Shown here: piece by piece, positions 1-5,122 of the stretch
Layout: the number at the start of each line of letters is the position of its first letter
Position numbering within the stretch: the first letter of the stretch is position 1
NCBI GenBank assembly: GCA_905478675.1
Contig: CAJQJI010000062.1
Coordinates: forward strand, 1 to 5,122
From: Candidatus Altimarinota bacterium
GTDB taxonomy: Bacteria; Patescibacteriota; Gracilibacteria; UBA4473
Direction of reading: 5' to 3'
Length of the DNA stretch: 5,122 bases
Made by a program: the position numbers and the translations under genes
Notes under the pieces: generated by a model
What the model was told of the DNA's origin: nothing
What the model saw: the letters and a program-made list of their open reading frames with translations, nothing else
The model's database searches: none

Positions 1-47
1 AACGTCTTATTTGTTTTTTCTGAGTAATTTATGTGTTCATTGCTCCA

Positions 48-76
48 TTGACTTCTGTTTTTATTAAGCTTATAGA
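48..76 (+). promoter_or_regulatory. Predicted sigma70-type promoter of the small glycine-zipper gene
   Basis: A -35 box TTGACT (48-53, 5 of 6 matches to TTGACA) is followed after exactly 17 bases by TATAGA (71-76, 4 of 6 matches to TATAAT). The expected transcription start is at about 83, directly at the ATG pair at 81 and 84, so the message would be leaderless or nearly so. This is why I place the gene start here and not at the upstream GTG at 33, which would lie in front of the promoter. The -10 box is imperfect, so the call is moderate. Confidence 0.5.
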
Positions 77-83
77 TGTAATG

Positions 84-278
84 ATGAGTAGATTAGAATC
101 TAGTTCGATGTTAGAGCGAGGTGTACATACGGTGGCGGAAGTCACTGGGGCGGCTGTTGGGGCTGTTTTAGGGTGGAATTTAGCAGCGCCTGAGTTAGGG
201 GTTTTGTGGGGTGGTGTGAGTGCGGCAGTTGGATTGGTTTTAGGGAAGAATTTAGGCTCAGCGGTGGTTTCGAAATAG
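84..278 (+). CDS. Small glycine-zipper membrane protein, two predicted TM helices, function unknown
   Basis: This 64-residue protein is not recognised as a named family. After a short polar N-terminus (residues 1-16) come two hydrophobic, glycine- and alanine-rich segments at about 17-35 and 38-62, joined by the turn A35-P36-E37. GxxxG spacing is dense: G22-G26-G30 in the first, and G39-G43 and G50-G54-G58 in the second. The two segments are internal repeats with a period of 24 residues (A23-A35 and A47-S59 share 9 of 13 residues). The likely form is a membrane hairpin that packs or oligomerises through glycine faces, as in glycine-zipper 2TM proteins; this is inference from composition. ATG 84 is chosen because a promoter ends about seven bases before it; ATG 81 is equally in frame, and GTG 33 would add a hydrophobic N-terminal extension. 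No Shine-Dalgarno is visible. A promoter before it and a terminator-like hairpin starting in its stop codon support a real, separately transcribed gene. Confidence 0.6.
   Translation: MSRLESSSMLERGVHTVAEVTGAAVGAVLGWNLAAPELGVLWGGVSAAVGLVLGKNLGSAVVSK
150..256 (+). repeat. Internal direct repeat encoding two glycine-zipper units (150-184 and 222-256)
   Basis: Two 35-base units lie 72 bases (24 codons) apart inside the small membrane-protein gene and match at 27 of 35 positions. They share identical runs such as GTTTTAGGG and GAATTTAG. Similarity at DNA level as well as protein level suggests duplication of one TM-helix unit rather than convergence, although simple codon composition contributes. 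The bases between the copies encode the turn and the start of the second helix. Confidence 0.6.
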
Positions 279-308
279 CTTTTAGGGCGTTGTTTAAAGG
301 CTTTTTTT
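277..308 (+). terminator. Predicted intrinsic terminator starting within the stop codon of the small gene
   Basis: Bases 277-284 (AGCTTTTA) pair with 295-302 (TAAAGGCT) in an 8-bp stem with one G-U wobble, around a 10-base loop. The stem runs straight into a run of Ts (302-308). The hairpin begins at the second base of the TAG stop (276-278). The stem is A/U-rich and only moderately stable, so termination may be partial. The right arm and T-run overlap the -35 box and spacer of the next promoter, so the same bases serve both roles. Confidence 0.55.
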
Positions 309-318
309 GTGGTATAAT
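290..318 (+). promoter_or_regulatory. Predicted extended -10 promoter of the 604-residue protein gene, leaderless start
   Basis: The -10 box is a perfect TATAAT (313-318) with the extended -10 TG at 310-311. At a spacing of 17 bases lies a partial -35 TTGTTT (290-295, with the conserved TTG). The expected start point, seven bases after the end of the -10 box, is base 325, which is the A of the ATG. The promoter lies inside the longest possible open frame (TTG 307), which rules out the upstream start and points to a leaderless message. Confidence 0.75.
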
Positions 319-324
319 GGCGCG

Positions 325-2139
325 ATGGTAGCTTCTCCAAATCGAGGAACAGAAACTTTAGACGCGGTTAGCGGTGATGACGCGCGTGGTATTTTTGCTC
401 GTATGTTTAACTATGAACGTCCAGGTCAGGCGGCAAATAACGAGGCCTTAAAGAGTGTGGTGGCGTTAAATAGTCGTCGTGAAGCTTTAGACTCGAGTCG
501 AAATGAGGGCACATGGCTTCAGCGTAACGTGGGTGATTTATTTCTTAACAGAACCGAAACCCGTTCAGAGCTTTATTCGCATAGTGAGTCGGTAAAAGGG
601 GATTTAAATGCGGTAACGGCGGATGTAAAAGATTTGAGTGATACGTGGAATAATGATCGGCAGTTGAAACGTCGAATTGATGAATATGAGCGTTATAATG
701 AAAAATATGGTGATCAGGCTCGGCACGTGATTGAGGCGGAAATGAGACGCCAAGATATGGCTCATGGTGAGCCGGTAGAGACCCTTAATGAATCTAGTAC
801 TGAAGCTGAAAAAGAGCAGCATCGCTTAAGGCAAGAAGCGGTGGCACAGTGGGAAAAATTTGCAGTTCAGGCCTCTCCTGGTGGACGTTGGCGGGCTAAA
901 AAGCTTTTTGACTCCGCTTTGAGCTGGGACAATATTAAAGAAAACTGGCAAAACAGAAGCAGTATGTGGGGCTTTTTAAAAGGATTAGGCGGCGATTATG
1001 CTCAATGGCGAGCGACGAAAGCGGCCGTTCCAGCGGTTAATGTGGTTAGTTTTGGCGTGCGAGAGGGGCGTGAAACCCTAGAACAATACCGCGAAGTCGG
1101 TGAAACCGTGGCCGAAGGCGTAGAAACGGTAGGGGATGTTCGTAGAACTCAAAGGGTGGTTCGCCGAGAAGGGGCAGAAGCGGTGGTACTTACCACTGAA
1201 ACGGCTCGTTCAGGTTACATTCAAAATCAAATAATGCGCTTAATGCGAGGGGAAGTGAGTCGATCAGAAGTTCTGACTAATACGCGTTCTGCTTTTCGGC
1301 GTTTTGAGCAACAAGACCCGGAAGAATTTGCACGTATGATTCGTCGTCATGGTCTAACGGCGCGCAGCTTAAATACAAAAGCTGGGTTTTATGAACTCTT
1401 TAAAAATGCCGCTTTGTGGTACACCCCTTGGAGTGACCGCGGGGAACGTAGTTTTTGGGAAGCGAATGAAACGGCGGTGCCTATTTGGGGGAGTTATGCG
1501 GCTTGGCGTGATATTGGGATTGATAATGGTTTGCCTTTATGGAGCCGTATCGGTTTTGCTTCTGTTGGAACGGCTTTAGATGTGGGGACTGTTTTAAGTC
1601 TTGGGACTTTAACTCCGGCGTTAGTCGCTGGTAAAGTGGCCCTTTCTAAGGGGGTTCAAGCCTTAGGGAGAAGAGCCGTTCAGCGAGGGGCTACACGAGT
1701 TGCCGCCGGAGAAGCGGCACAAGCTACTTCGCGTACTTTAGCTCAAGTACTGGCCTCTTTGCCGAGAGCGGCTCGTAACGCCGTTACAAATACTGGTGCG
1801 CGCGGTATGGCGATTGGAGCCGCTGGATATACCGCTTTATCGGCCGGAGTTGATTGGTTATTTGATATAGAAGATCGTGCGGTTGATTTAGCTTTTTTAG
1901 CGGCGGAAGAAGTATTGGGATCAGAATTTAGCTATCAACAGCGACGTTTATTGCGAGTGGTCGGGGAAGAGGTTCAGCCTGTTATTCGAGAGGCTTATGA
2001 CGCCCATCGTGAAGAGGGTGACGAGCCAGCCGAAACAACCGTGTCGGCAAACGATAATATCGCTCCAACCGCAGAAGTGTTAACCGATGGGCAAATAGCG
2101 GAGCTCTCTACCGCACGACCTGTCGAGAGAGAATCTTAA
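325..2139 (+). CDS. Hypothetical 604-residue cysteine-free protein with C-terminal hydrophobic segments
   Basis: I do not recognise this protein. Residues 1 to about 230 are highly charged and mostly helical in character; about 80-185 look coiled-coil prone (W108 followed by many R, E and K). Residues 243-294 carry a loose G/E/R repeat (REGRETLEQY, REVGETVAEG), followed by an arginine-rich stretch to about 350. From W365 the character changes to an aromatic-rich block, a first hydrophobic segment (about 402-440, clearest from F411), an R/A-rich linker, a second short one (about 492-513) and an acidic, probably disordered tail after 553. There is no cysteine and there are about 15 tryptophans. 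No signal peptide is visible. The glycine/aspartate-rich hydrophobic pair is vaguely like regions preceding toxin domains in polymorphic toxins, but no catalytic module follows, so I assign no function. ATG 325 is used because a promoter occupies the seven codons upstream. The gene ends by overlapping the stop of the convergent gene. Confidence 0.85.
   Translation: MVASPNRGTETLDAVSGDDARGIFARMFNYERPGQAANNEALKSVVALNSRREALDSSRNEGTWLQRNVGDLFLNRTETRSELYSHSESVKGDLNAVTADVKDLSDTWNNDRQLKRRIDEYERYNEKYGDQARHVIEAEMRRQDMAHGEPVETLNESSTEAEKEQHRLRQEAVAQWEKFAVQASPGGRWRAKKLFDSALSWDNIKENWQNRSSMWGFLKGLGGDYAQWRATKAAVPAVNVVSFGVREGRETLEQYREVGETVAEGVETVGDVRRTQRVVRREGAEAVVLTTETARSGYIQNQIMRLMRGEVSRSEVLTNTRSAFRRFEQQDPEEFARMIRRHGLTARSLNTKAGFYELFKNAALWYTPWSDRGERSFWEANETAVPIWGSYAAWRDIGIDNGLPLWSRIGFASVGTALDVGTVLSLGTLTPALVAGKVALSKGVQALGRRAVQRGATRVAAGEAAQATSRTLAQVLASLPRAARNAVTNTGARGMAIGAAGYTALSAGVDWLFDIEDRAVDLAFLAAEEVLGSEFSYQQRRLLRVVGEEVQPVIREAYDAHREEGDEPAETTVSANDNIAPTAEVLTDGQIAELSTARPVERES
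2104..2131. repeat. Small inverted repeat at the convergent gene ends
   Basis: CTCTCT (2104-2109) and AGAGAG (2126-2131) can form a six-base-pair hairpin just before the overlapping stop codons; a smaller CGAC/GTCG pairing lies inside it. It could slow polymerase or protect 3' ends on either strand, but neither direction has a T-run, so it is not called a terminator. It lies within the coding end of the 604-residue gene and may be chance. Confidence 0.25.
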
Positions 2140-3092
2140 TTGGTGACGCCTACCTGACCTTGTCGAACCGAGCCTGTGTTTTGGAGTCTTTGTTGTGAAA
2201 TGAACTCTACGGCCATGCGCGGTTTGCGAGCACTTTTAAACACCAAGGAGCCTTTCTCCGCTGCGGTTTCAATTTCTATATCTCCAAACTTAAAAAGCCA
2301 GTGCCAAAAACTGGTGTCATTTGGTTTTACATTACTAATAGCGGCGTAGCTTACTTCATTGGTAATAGCCCCAAAGAGTTCGCGTTCTTGCCAAATTAAG
2401 CGTCGGCTGGTGATATAAATTAGGTCATAATTAAAATCGAGCCACAATTTTGTAAACATAAGTCCAGATAAAAAAAGGAGCATGAGGCCAATTACAAGGC
2501 CTAGTAGCATACTAATTGGCATTAAAAAAATAAGTACCAGTAAGGCTACTGACGTAATCATTAAGCAAAAAATTAATGGGATAAGAAAAACAATCCAGTG
2601 TTTTTGAGCTACATGTAAAATGTTTTCACCTTCAAAAGCGGTAAAATTTCCATGCGTTTCTTGTCCTCGGCTTCCGCGTCGAATAGCCGTTCTTTCTGTT
2701 TCAAAAATTTGGCCTAGTTTAAAGAGCCGTAGAATTCTTAAAAATAAGAATATTTCGGGATGCGCTAGCAGGCCAATTTCTCCGAAATAGAAAGGGGCAA
2801 TAGCGACCAAGTCAACGATTCCCCACCACGATAAAGCATAGCGAATGGGTTTTTCTGCCGACCAAAGTCGCAGAAAATATTCAACAGTAAAAACAGTCAC
2901 TACGAGTTTATCAAATATATCCAGGTAGTTTGTTAAGTCTCCAAAACCACTCCCTAAAAAGTGTAACGGGATGATTGTTACCGATAGAATTACTAAAAAG
3001 GCAATGAGCCCATTAATAAGCTTGGCCATCTGATTAGTTGGATTATGCAAGCATTCGTGGCAAATTTGTTGAACTTCGTTAAGACCTTTCAT
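2136..3092 (-). CDS. Poreless voltage-sensor domain fused to a bPH-type membrane domain
   Basis: The 318-residue protein has two parts. Residues 24-128 form a Kv-type voltage sensor of the Ion_trans family: S1 about 24-46, S2 about 56-77, S3 about 87-105, S4 about 113-128. S2 holds F68 and E71 and S3 holds D94, with the same spacing as the charge-transfer residues F233, E236 and D259 of Kv1.2; S4 has R119, R122 and K125 every third position. The expected S5, selectivity filter (TVGYG-like) and S6 are absent. After a charged linker (131-150), the GENILHVAQKHW motif opens a bacterial PH-like (bPH_2, YdbS-like) module with two TM helices (about 166-188 and 193-215) and a cytoplasmic bPH domain (about 220-300: ITSRRLIW, ELFG, FGDIEIET). 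It is probably a voltage-responsive or scaffold membrane protein, not a channel; function is inferred. Gene callers may label it 'ion transporter'. ATG 3092 fits the promoter just upstream. It is divergent from dnaK and converges with the 604-residue gene. Confidence 0.88.
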   Translation of the reverse strand: MKGLNEVQQICHECLHNPTNQMAKLINGLIAFLVILSVTIIPLHFLGSGFGDLTNYLDIFDKLVVTVFTVEYFLRLWSAEKPIRYALSWWGIVDLVAIAPFYFGEIGLLAHPEIFLFLRILRLFKLGQIFETERTAIRRGSRGQETHGNFTAFEGENILHVAQKHWIVFLIPLIFCLMITSVALLVLIFLMPISMLLGLVIGLMLLFLSGLMFTKLWLDFNYDLIYITSRRLIWQERELFGAITNEVSYAAISNVKPNDTSFWHWLFKFGDIEIETAAEKGSLVFKSARKPRMAVEFISQQRLQNTGSVRQGQVGVTN

Positions 3093-3104
3093 GAGTAGTT
3101 ATAA

Positions 3105-3132
3105 CTTATACAGATAATGCTCGTGGAGTCAA
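3105..3132 (-). promoter_or_regulatory. Predicted promoter of the voltage-sensor/bPH gene
   Basis: Read on the minus strand, TTGACT (3132-3127, 5 of 6 matches) is followed after 16 bases by TATAAG (3110-3105, 5 of 6 matches). The start point should fall near 3098-3096, giving a leader of only about four to six bases before ATG 3092, with no Shine-Dalgarno. A second box TATAAC (3103-3098) would place the start at the ATG itself but has no -35 partner at normal spacing. Confidence 0.6.
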
Positions 3133-3142
3133 AGTAGGGGTT

Positions 3143-3169
3143 TTAGCAATCCTTATAAAAGAGTGCTAA
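3143..3169. promoter_or_regulatory. CIRCE operator 1 (HrcA binding site)
   Basis: The inverted repeat TTAGCAATC (3143-3151), nine spacer bases, GAGTGCTAA (3161-3169) matches the CIRCE consensus TTAGCACTC-N9-GAGTGCTAA at 17 of 18 arm positions. CIRCE is the known operator of the heat-shock repressor HrcA, so heat-inducible control of dnaK is expected. It lies 7 bases upstream of the dnaK -35 box and 10 bases upstream of the -35 box of the divergent gene, so it does not overlap either promoter core. Confidence 0.92.
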
Positions 3170-3176
3170 ATTTATT

Positions 3177-3205
3177 TTGACAGAAGTATTTAGCAGTCTT
3201 ATAAT
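3177..3205 (+). promoter_or_regulatory. Consensus sigma70 promoter of dnaK
   Basis: A perfect TTGACA (3177-3182), a 17-base spacer and a perfect TATAAT (3200-3205) form an ideal housekeeping promoter. The start point is expected near 3212, leaving an A/T-rich leader of about 30 bases with no recognisable Shine-Dalgarno before ATG 3242. Such a strong core promoter fits a gene whose control is mainly by repression through the flanking and overlapping CIRCE elements. Confidence 0.9.
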
Positions 3206-3216
3206 GTGACTGCTAT
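3190..3216. promoter_or_regulatory. CIRCE-like operator 2, overlapping the dnaK -10 box and start point
   Basis: TTAGCAGTC (3190-3198), nine spacer bases, GACTGCTAT (3208-3216) has the exact CIRCE geometry. It differs from consensus by a symmetric change in both arms (C to G at the seventh base of the left arm, G to C at the third base of the right arm) plus the last base. The dnaK -10 box TATAAT lies in its spacer, so bound HrcA would block polymerase directly. Its centre is 47 bases from that of operator 1. The preserved symmetry supports a selected protein-binding site. Confidence 0.75.
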
Positions 3217-3241
3217 TTTTTGAAATTAACCTAAAAATATT

Positions 3242-5122
3242 ATGACAAAAATTATTGGAATTGATCTCGGAACCACCAACTCGTGTGTGGCGGTTATGGA
3301 AGGAGGGAAAGCGGTAGTCATACCGAATGCGGAAGGGAATCGAACGACGCCTTCAATTGTGGCAGCCAAAGAAGACCAAACCTTAGTAGGGGTAACGGCT
3401 AAACGACAAGCAATTACAAACCCGAAGAATACTATTTTTTCGGCGAAGCGTTTTATTGGTCGAAACTTTAATGAAGTAAAAGCCGAAATGGATGAAATGC
3501 CATTTGAATTTTCTAAAGGGAAAAATGAGGCCGTACTTATTAAGTACGAAGGGAACGAAGTTCGGCCGGCTGAAATTTCAGCTAAAGTGTTAGCGAAACT
3601 TAAATCTGATGCAGAAACGTATTTAGGCGGAGCGGTTACAAAAGCCGTAATTACGGTGCCAGCGTATTTTAATGATGATCAACGGAAAGCGACTAAAGAT
3701 GCAGGTAAAATTGCCGGACTTGAAGTTGAACGAATTATTAATGAACCAACAGCGGCCGCCTTGGCGTATGGAATCGATAAAAAAGGAAAAGACGAAAAGA
3801 TCGTGGTATACGATCTTGGAGGGGGGACGTTTGACGTTTCAGTTTTAGAAATTTCAGACGGCACGTTTGAAGTATTGGCGACTAATGGTGATACGCACCT
3901 AGGGGGAGATGATTTTGATTCGGCTATTATTCAATATATTTTAGATGAGTTTAAGAAAGCGAATGGCATTGACCTTTCAAAAGATGCGACGGCTATGCAA
4001 CGGGTGAAAGCGAAAGCAGAAGAAGTAAAAAAAGAACTTTCTTCAGCGACAGAAAGTGAGATTAATGAAATGTACATCACCATGAGTGATGCGGGACCGT
4101 TGCATTTGAATGTAAAAATTAGCCGTTCAAAACTTGAAGCCTTAGTTTCTGATTTAATTGCAAAATCTATTAAACCATGTGAGAAAGCGTTAAAAGATGC
4201 AGGGTTAAAAGCGAGTGAAATTGATGAAATTCTACTGGTTGGAGGAATGACTCGAATGCCAGCAGTGAAAGCGGCCGTGGAAAAATTCTTTGGTAAAAAA
4301 GTGAACGAATCACAAAATCCAGATGAAGTGGTGGCCTTGGGAGCTGCTATTCAAGGTGGGGTATTACAAGGAGATGTACAAGATGTATTATTGCTTGATG
4401 TAACGCCTTTAACACTTGGAATTGAAACGGCTGGGGGCGTTCGAACGGCTATGATTGACCGAAATACGACCATTCCGGCTTCTAAATCACAAGTTTTCTC
4501 TACCTATGCAGACCAACAACCATCAGTTGAAATTCATGTCTTACAAGGAGAACGTGAAATGGCGGTAGATAACAAATCGCTTGGTAAGTTTGTGTTGAGT
4601 GATATTCCACCAGCGCCACGAGGTGTGCCACAAATTGAAGTAACGTTCGATATTGATGCCAATGGAATGCTTTCTGTAAAAGCGACAGATAAATCAACTG
4701 GGAAAGAACAGTCTATTAAAATTGAAGGTTCATCGGGAATGACGGATGAAGAAATTGAACAAATGCAAAAAGACGGGGAAGCGAATGCTGAAAAAGATAA
4801 AGAACGTAAAGCGACGGCAGAAGCTAAAAATCATTTGGATTCTATGGTGTATCAAGCTGAAAAAACGTTAAAAGAAGCGAAGGAACTCGATAAATCTGAA
4901 CTAGAAGAAGTGATTAAAAATACAGAAGAAGCGATTCCAGCGGCGAAAGAAGCTTTAGAAAAAGCAGAAAATGCAGAGGCGTTGAAAGAAGCGGCTGATA
5001 AATTATCAGAACCGATGATGGAATTAGGACGGAAAATGCACGAAGCTGGGCATGACCCAGAGGCGGCTAAAGGGGAACAAGATGCTGACGCAAAAGGGGA
5101 GCCTGAAATTGTAGACGCAGAA
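3242..5122 (+). CDS. dnaK: Molecular chaperone DnaK (Hsp70), 3' end beyond the window
   Basis: DnaK is the ATP-driven cytoplasmic Hsp70 that binds exposed hydrophobic peptide segments, working with DnaJ and GrpE. The nucleotide-binding domain (1 to about 380) shows phosphate 1 D8-LGTTNS, K69 in the AKRFIGR motif, N167-EPTAAALAYGID with E168, phosphate 2 D191-LGGGTFD with T196, G221-GDDFD and V333-GGMTRMP. These match E. coli D8, K70, E171, D194 and T199. The interdomain linker VLLLDVTPL is at 382-390, the substrate-binding domain about 390-499, and the helical lid from about M500. The segment after residue 74 keeps the insert typical of Gram-negative DnaKs and absent from Bacillus-type ones. 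The frame is open for 627 codons with no frameshift; the last residues EIVDAE align with the VVDAE near the E. coli C-terminus, so only about 5-12 residues should be missing. No hrcA or grpE lies upstream; dnaJ could follow outside the window. Start ATG 3242 gives the canonical N-terminus. Confidence 0.98.
   Translation, partial: MTKIIGIDLGTTNSCVAVMEGGKAVVIPNAEGNRTTPSIVAAKEDQTLVGVTAKRQAITNPKNTIFSAKRFIGRNFNEVKAEMDEMPFEFSKGKNEAVLIKYEGNEVRPAEISAKVLAKLKSDAETYLGGAVTKAVITVPAYFNDDQRKATKDAGKIAGLEVERIINEPTAAALAYGIDKKGKDEKIVVYDLGGGTFDVSVLEISDGTFEVLATNGDTHLGGDDFDSAIIQYILDEFKKANGIDLSKDATAMQRVKAKAEEVKKELSSATESEINEMYITMSDAGPLHLNVKISRSKLEALVSDLIAKSIKPCEKALKDAGLKASEIDEILLVGGMTRMPAVKAAVEKFFGKKVNESQNPDEVVALGAAIQGGVLQGDVQDVLLLDVTPLTLGIETAGGVRTAMIDRNTTIPASKSQVFSTYADQQPSVEIHVLQGEREMAVDNKSLGKFVLSDIPPAPRGVPQIEVTFDIDANGMLSVKATDKSTGKEQSIKIEGSSGMTDEEIEQMQKDGEANAEKDKERKATAEAKNHLDSMVYQAEKTLKEAKELDKSELEEVIKNTEEAIPAAKEALEKAENAEALKEAADKLSEPMMELGRKMHEAGHDPEAAKGEQDADAKGEPEIVDAE

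Noticed and set aside
1..47. Terminator tail of an upstream gene (T-rich run near 11-19)
   Set aside because: The T-run is visible, but any hairpin would lie before the window start, so it cannot be supported.
33..80. GTG 33 as the start of the small membrane protein
   Set aside because: It lies upstream of the promoter boxes at 48-76 and has no Shine-Dalgarno. It cannot be fully excluded, because the added residues are hydrophobic.
29..340. 103-residue open frame on the minus strand over the small glycine-zipper gene
   Set aside because: It is a proline-, threonine- and lysine-rich shadow of the plus-strand gene and covers the promoter and terminator signals of the plus strand. It has no clear start signals.
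604..822. 72-residue minus-strand open frame inside the 604-residue gene
   Set aside because: It lies fully antisense to a long coherent frame, and its I/F/T-rich composition is typical of a reverse-strand shadow.
1391..1579. 62-residue hydrophobic plus-strand frame inside the 604-residue gene
   Set aside because: It is an out-of-frame product of the tryptophan- and glycine-rich region of the host gene, with no start signal.
2104..2131. Bidirectional intrinsic terminator between the convergent genes
   Set aside because: The stem is only six base pairs and no T-run follows on either strand. It is kept only as a low-confidence inverted repeat.
2136..3092. Functional voltage-gated potassium channel
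   Set aside because: No selectivity-filter motif of the TVGYG type and no S5-P-S6 order is present. The two later TM helices belong to a bPH-type unit.
3679..3864. 61-residue minus-strand open frame within dnaK
   Set aside because: It is antisense to highly conserved DnaK motifs, whose codons explain the sequence.
4500..4697. 65-residue minus-strand open frame within dnaK
   Set aside because: It is antisense to the conserved substrate-binding domain of DnaK and has no independent support.
325..5122. Alternative genetic code with TGA as glycine or tryptophan
   Set aside because: No in-frame TGA occurs in the long genes, glycine uses GGN and tryptophan uses TGG throughout. The stops seen are TAG and TAA only.

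Overview
The window reads as a compact bacterial chromosome segment with four protein genes and almost no spare DNA. GC content is moderate and looks below 50%. All reading frames are consistent with the standard bacterial code, and no in-frame TGA interrupts any gene, which argues against lineages that recode TGA as glycine. The sequence does not fix the taxon. Tight packing, missing Shine-Dalgarno sequences, promoters butted against start codons and a membrane-anchored bacterial PH-like domain make a small-genome lineage such as Patescibacteria/CPR a reasonable but unproven guess. DnaK keeps the Gram-negative-type insert in its ATPase domain. I see no RNA genes, CRISPR arrays, insertion sequences or phage genes.

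Left arm (1-2139, + strand). A 64-residue glycine-zipper membrane protein (84-278) is preceded by a sigma70-type promoter ending at its ATG pair. It is followed by a small hairpin plus T-run that begins inside its stop codon. That terminator is merged with the promoter of the next gene, whose extended -10 box lies six bases before ATG 325. This implies a leaderless mRNA for a 604-residue, cysteine-free protein of unknown function. That protein has a charged helical N-terminal half and two hydrophobic segments in its C-terminal half.

Middle (2136-3092, - strand). A 318-residue membrane protein converges tail-to-tail with the 604-residue gene, their stops sharing TTAA. It joins a well-preserved voltage-sensor domain (S1-S4, with the charge-transfer residues F68, E71 and D94 and S4 charges R119, R122 and K125) to a bPH-type membrane domain, with no pore module between them.

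Right arm (3093-5122). A 149-bp divergent intergenic region holds a near-perfect dnaK promoter, a promoter for the voltage-sensor gene, and two CIRCE operators (HrcA sites). CIRCE 1 sits almost midway between the two promoters; CIRCE 2 covers the dnaK -10 box and start point. dnaK runs off the right edge with 627 codons visible, probably only a few codons short of its stop.

The main points of interest are the tandem CIRCE arrangement that may tie a poreless voltage-sensor/bPH protein to heat-shock control, the nested terminator/promoter/leaderless-start module at 276-327, and the consistent lack of Shine-Dalgarno sequences. The left two genes have no recognised function and may or may not work together. 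No stretch over 300 bases lacks a gene.
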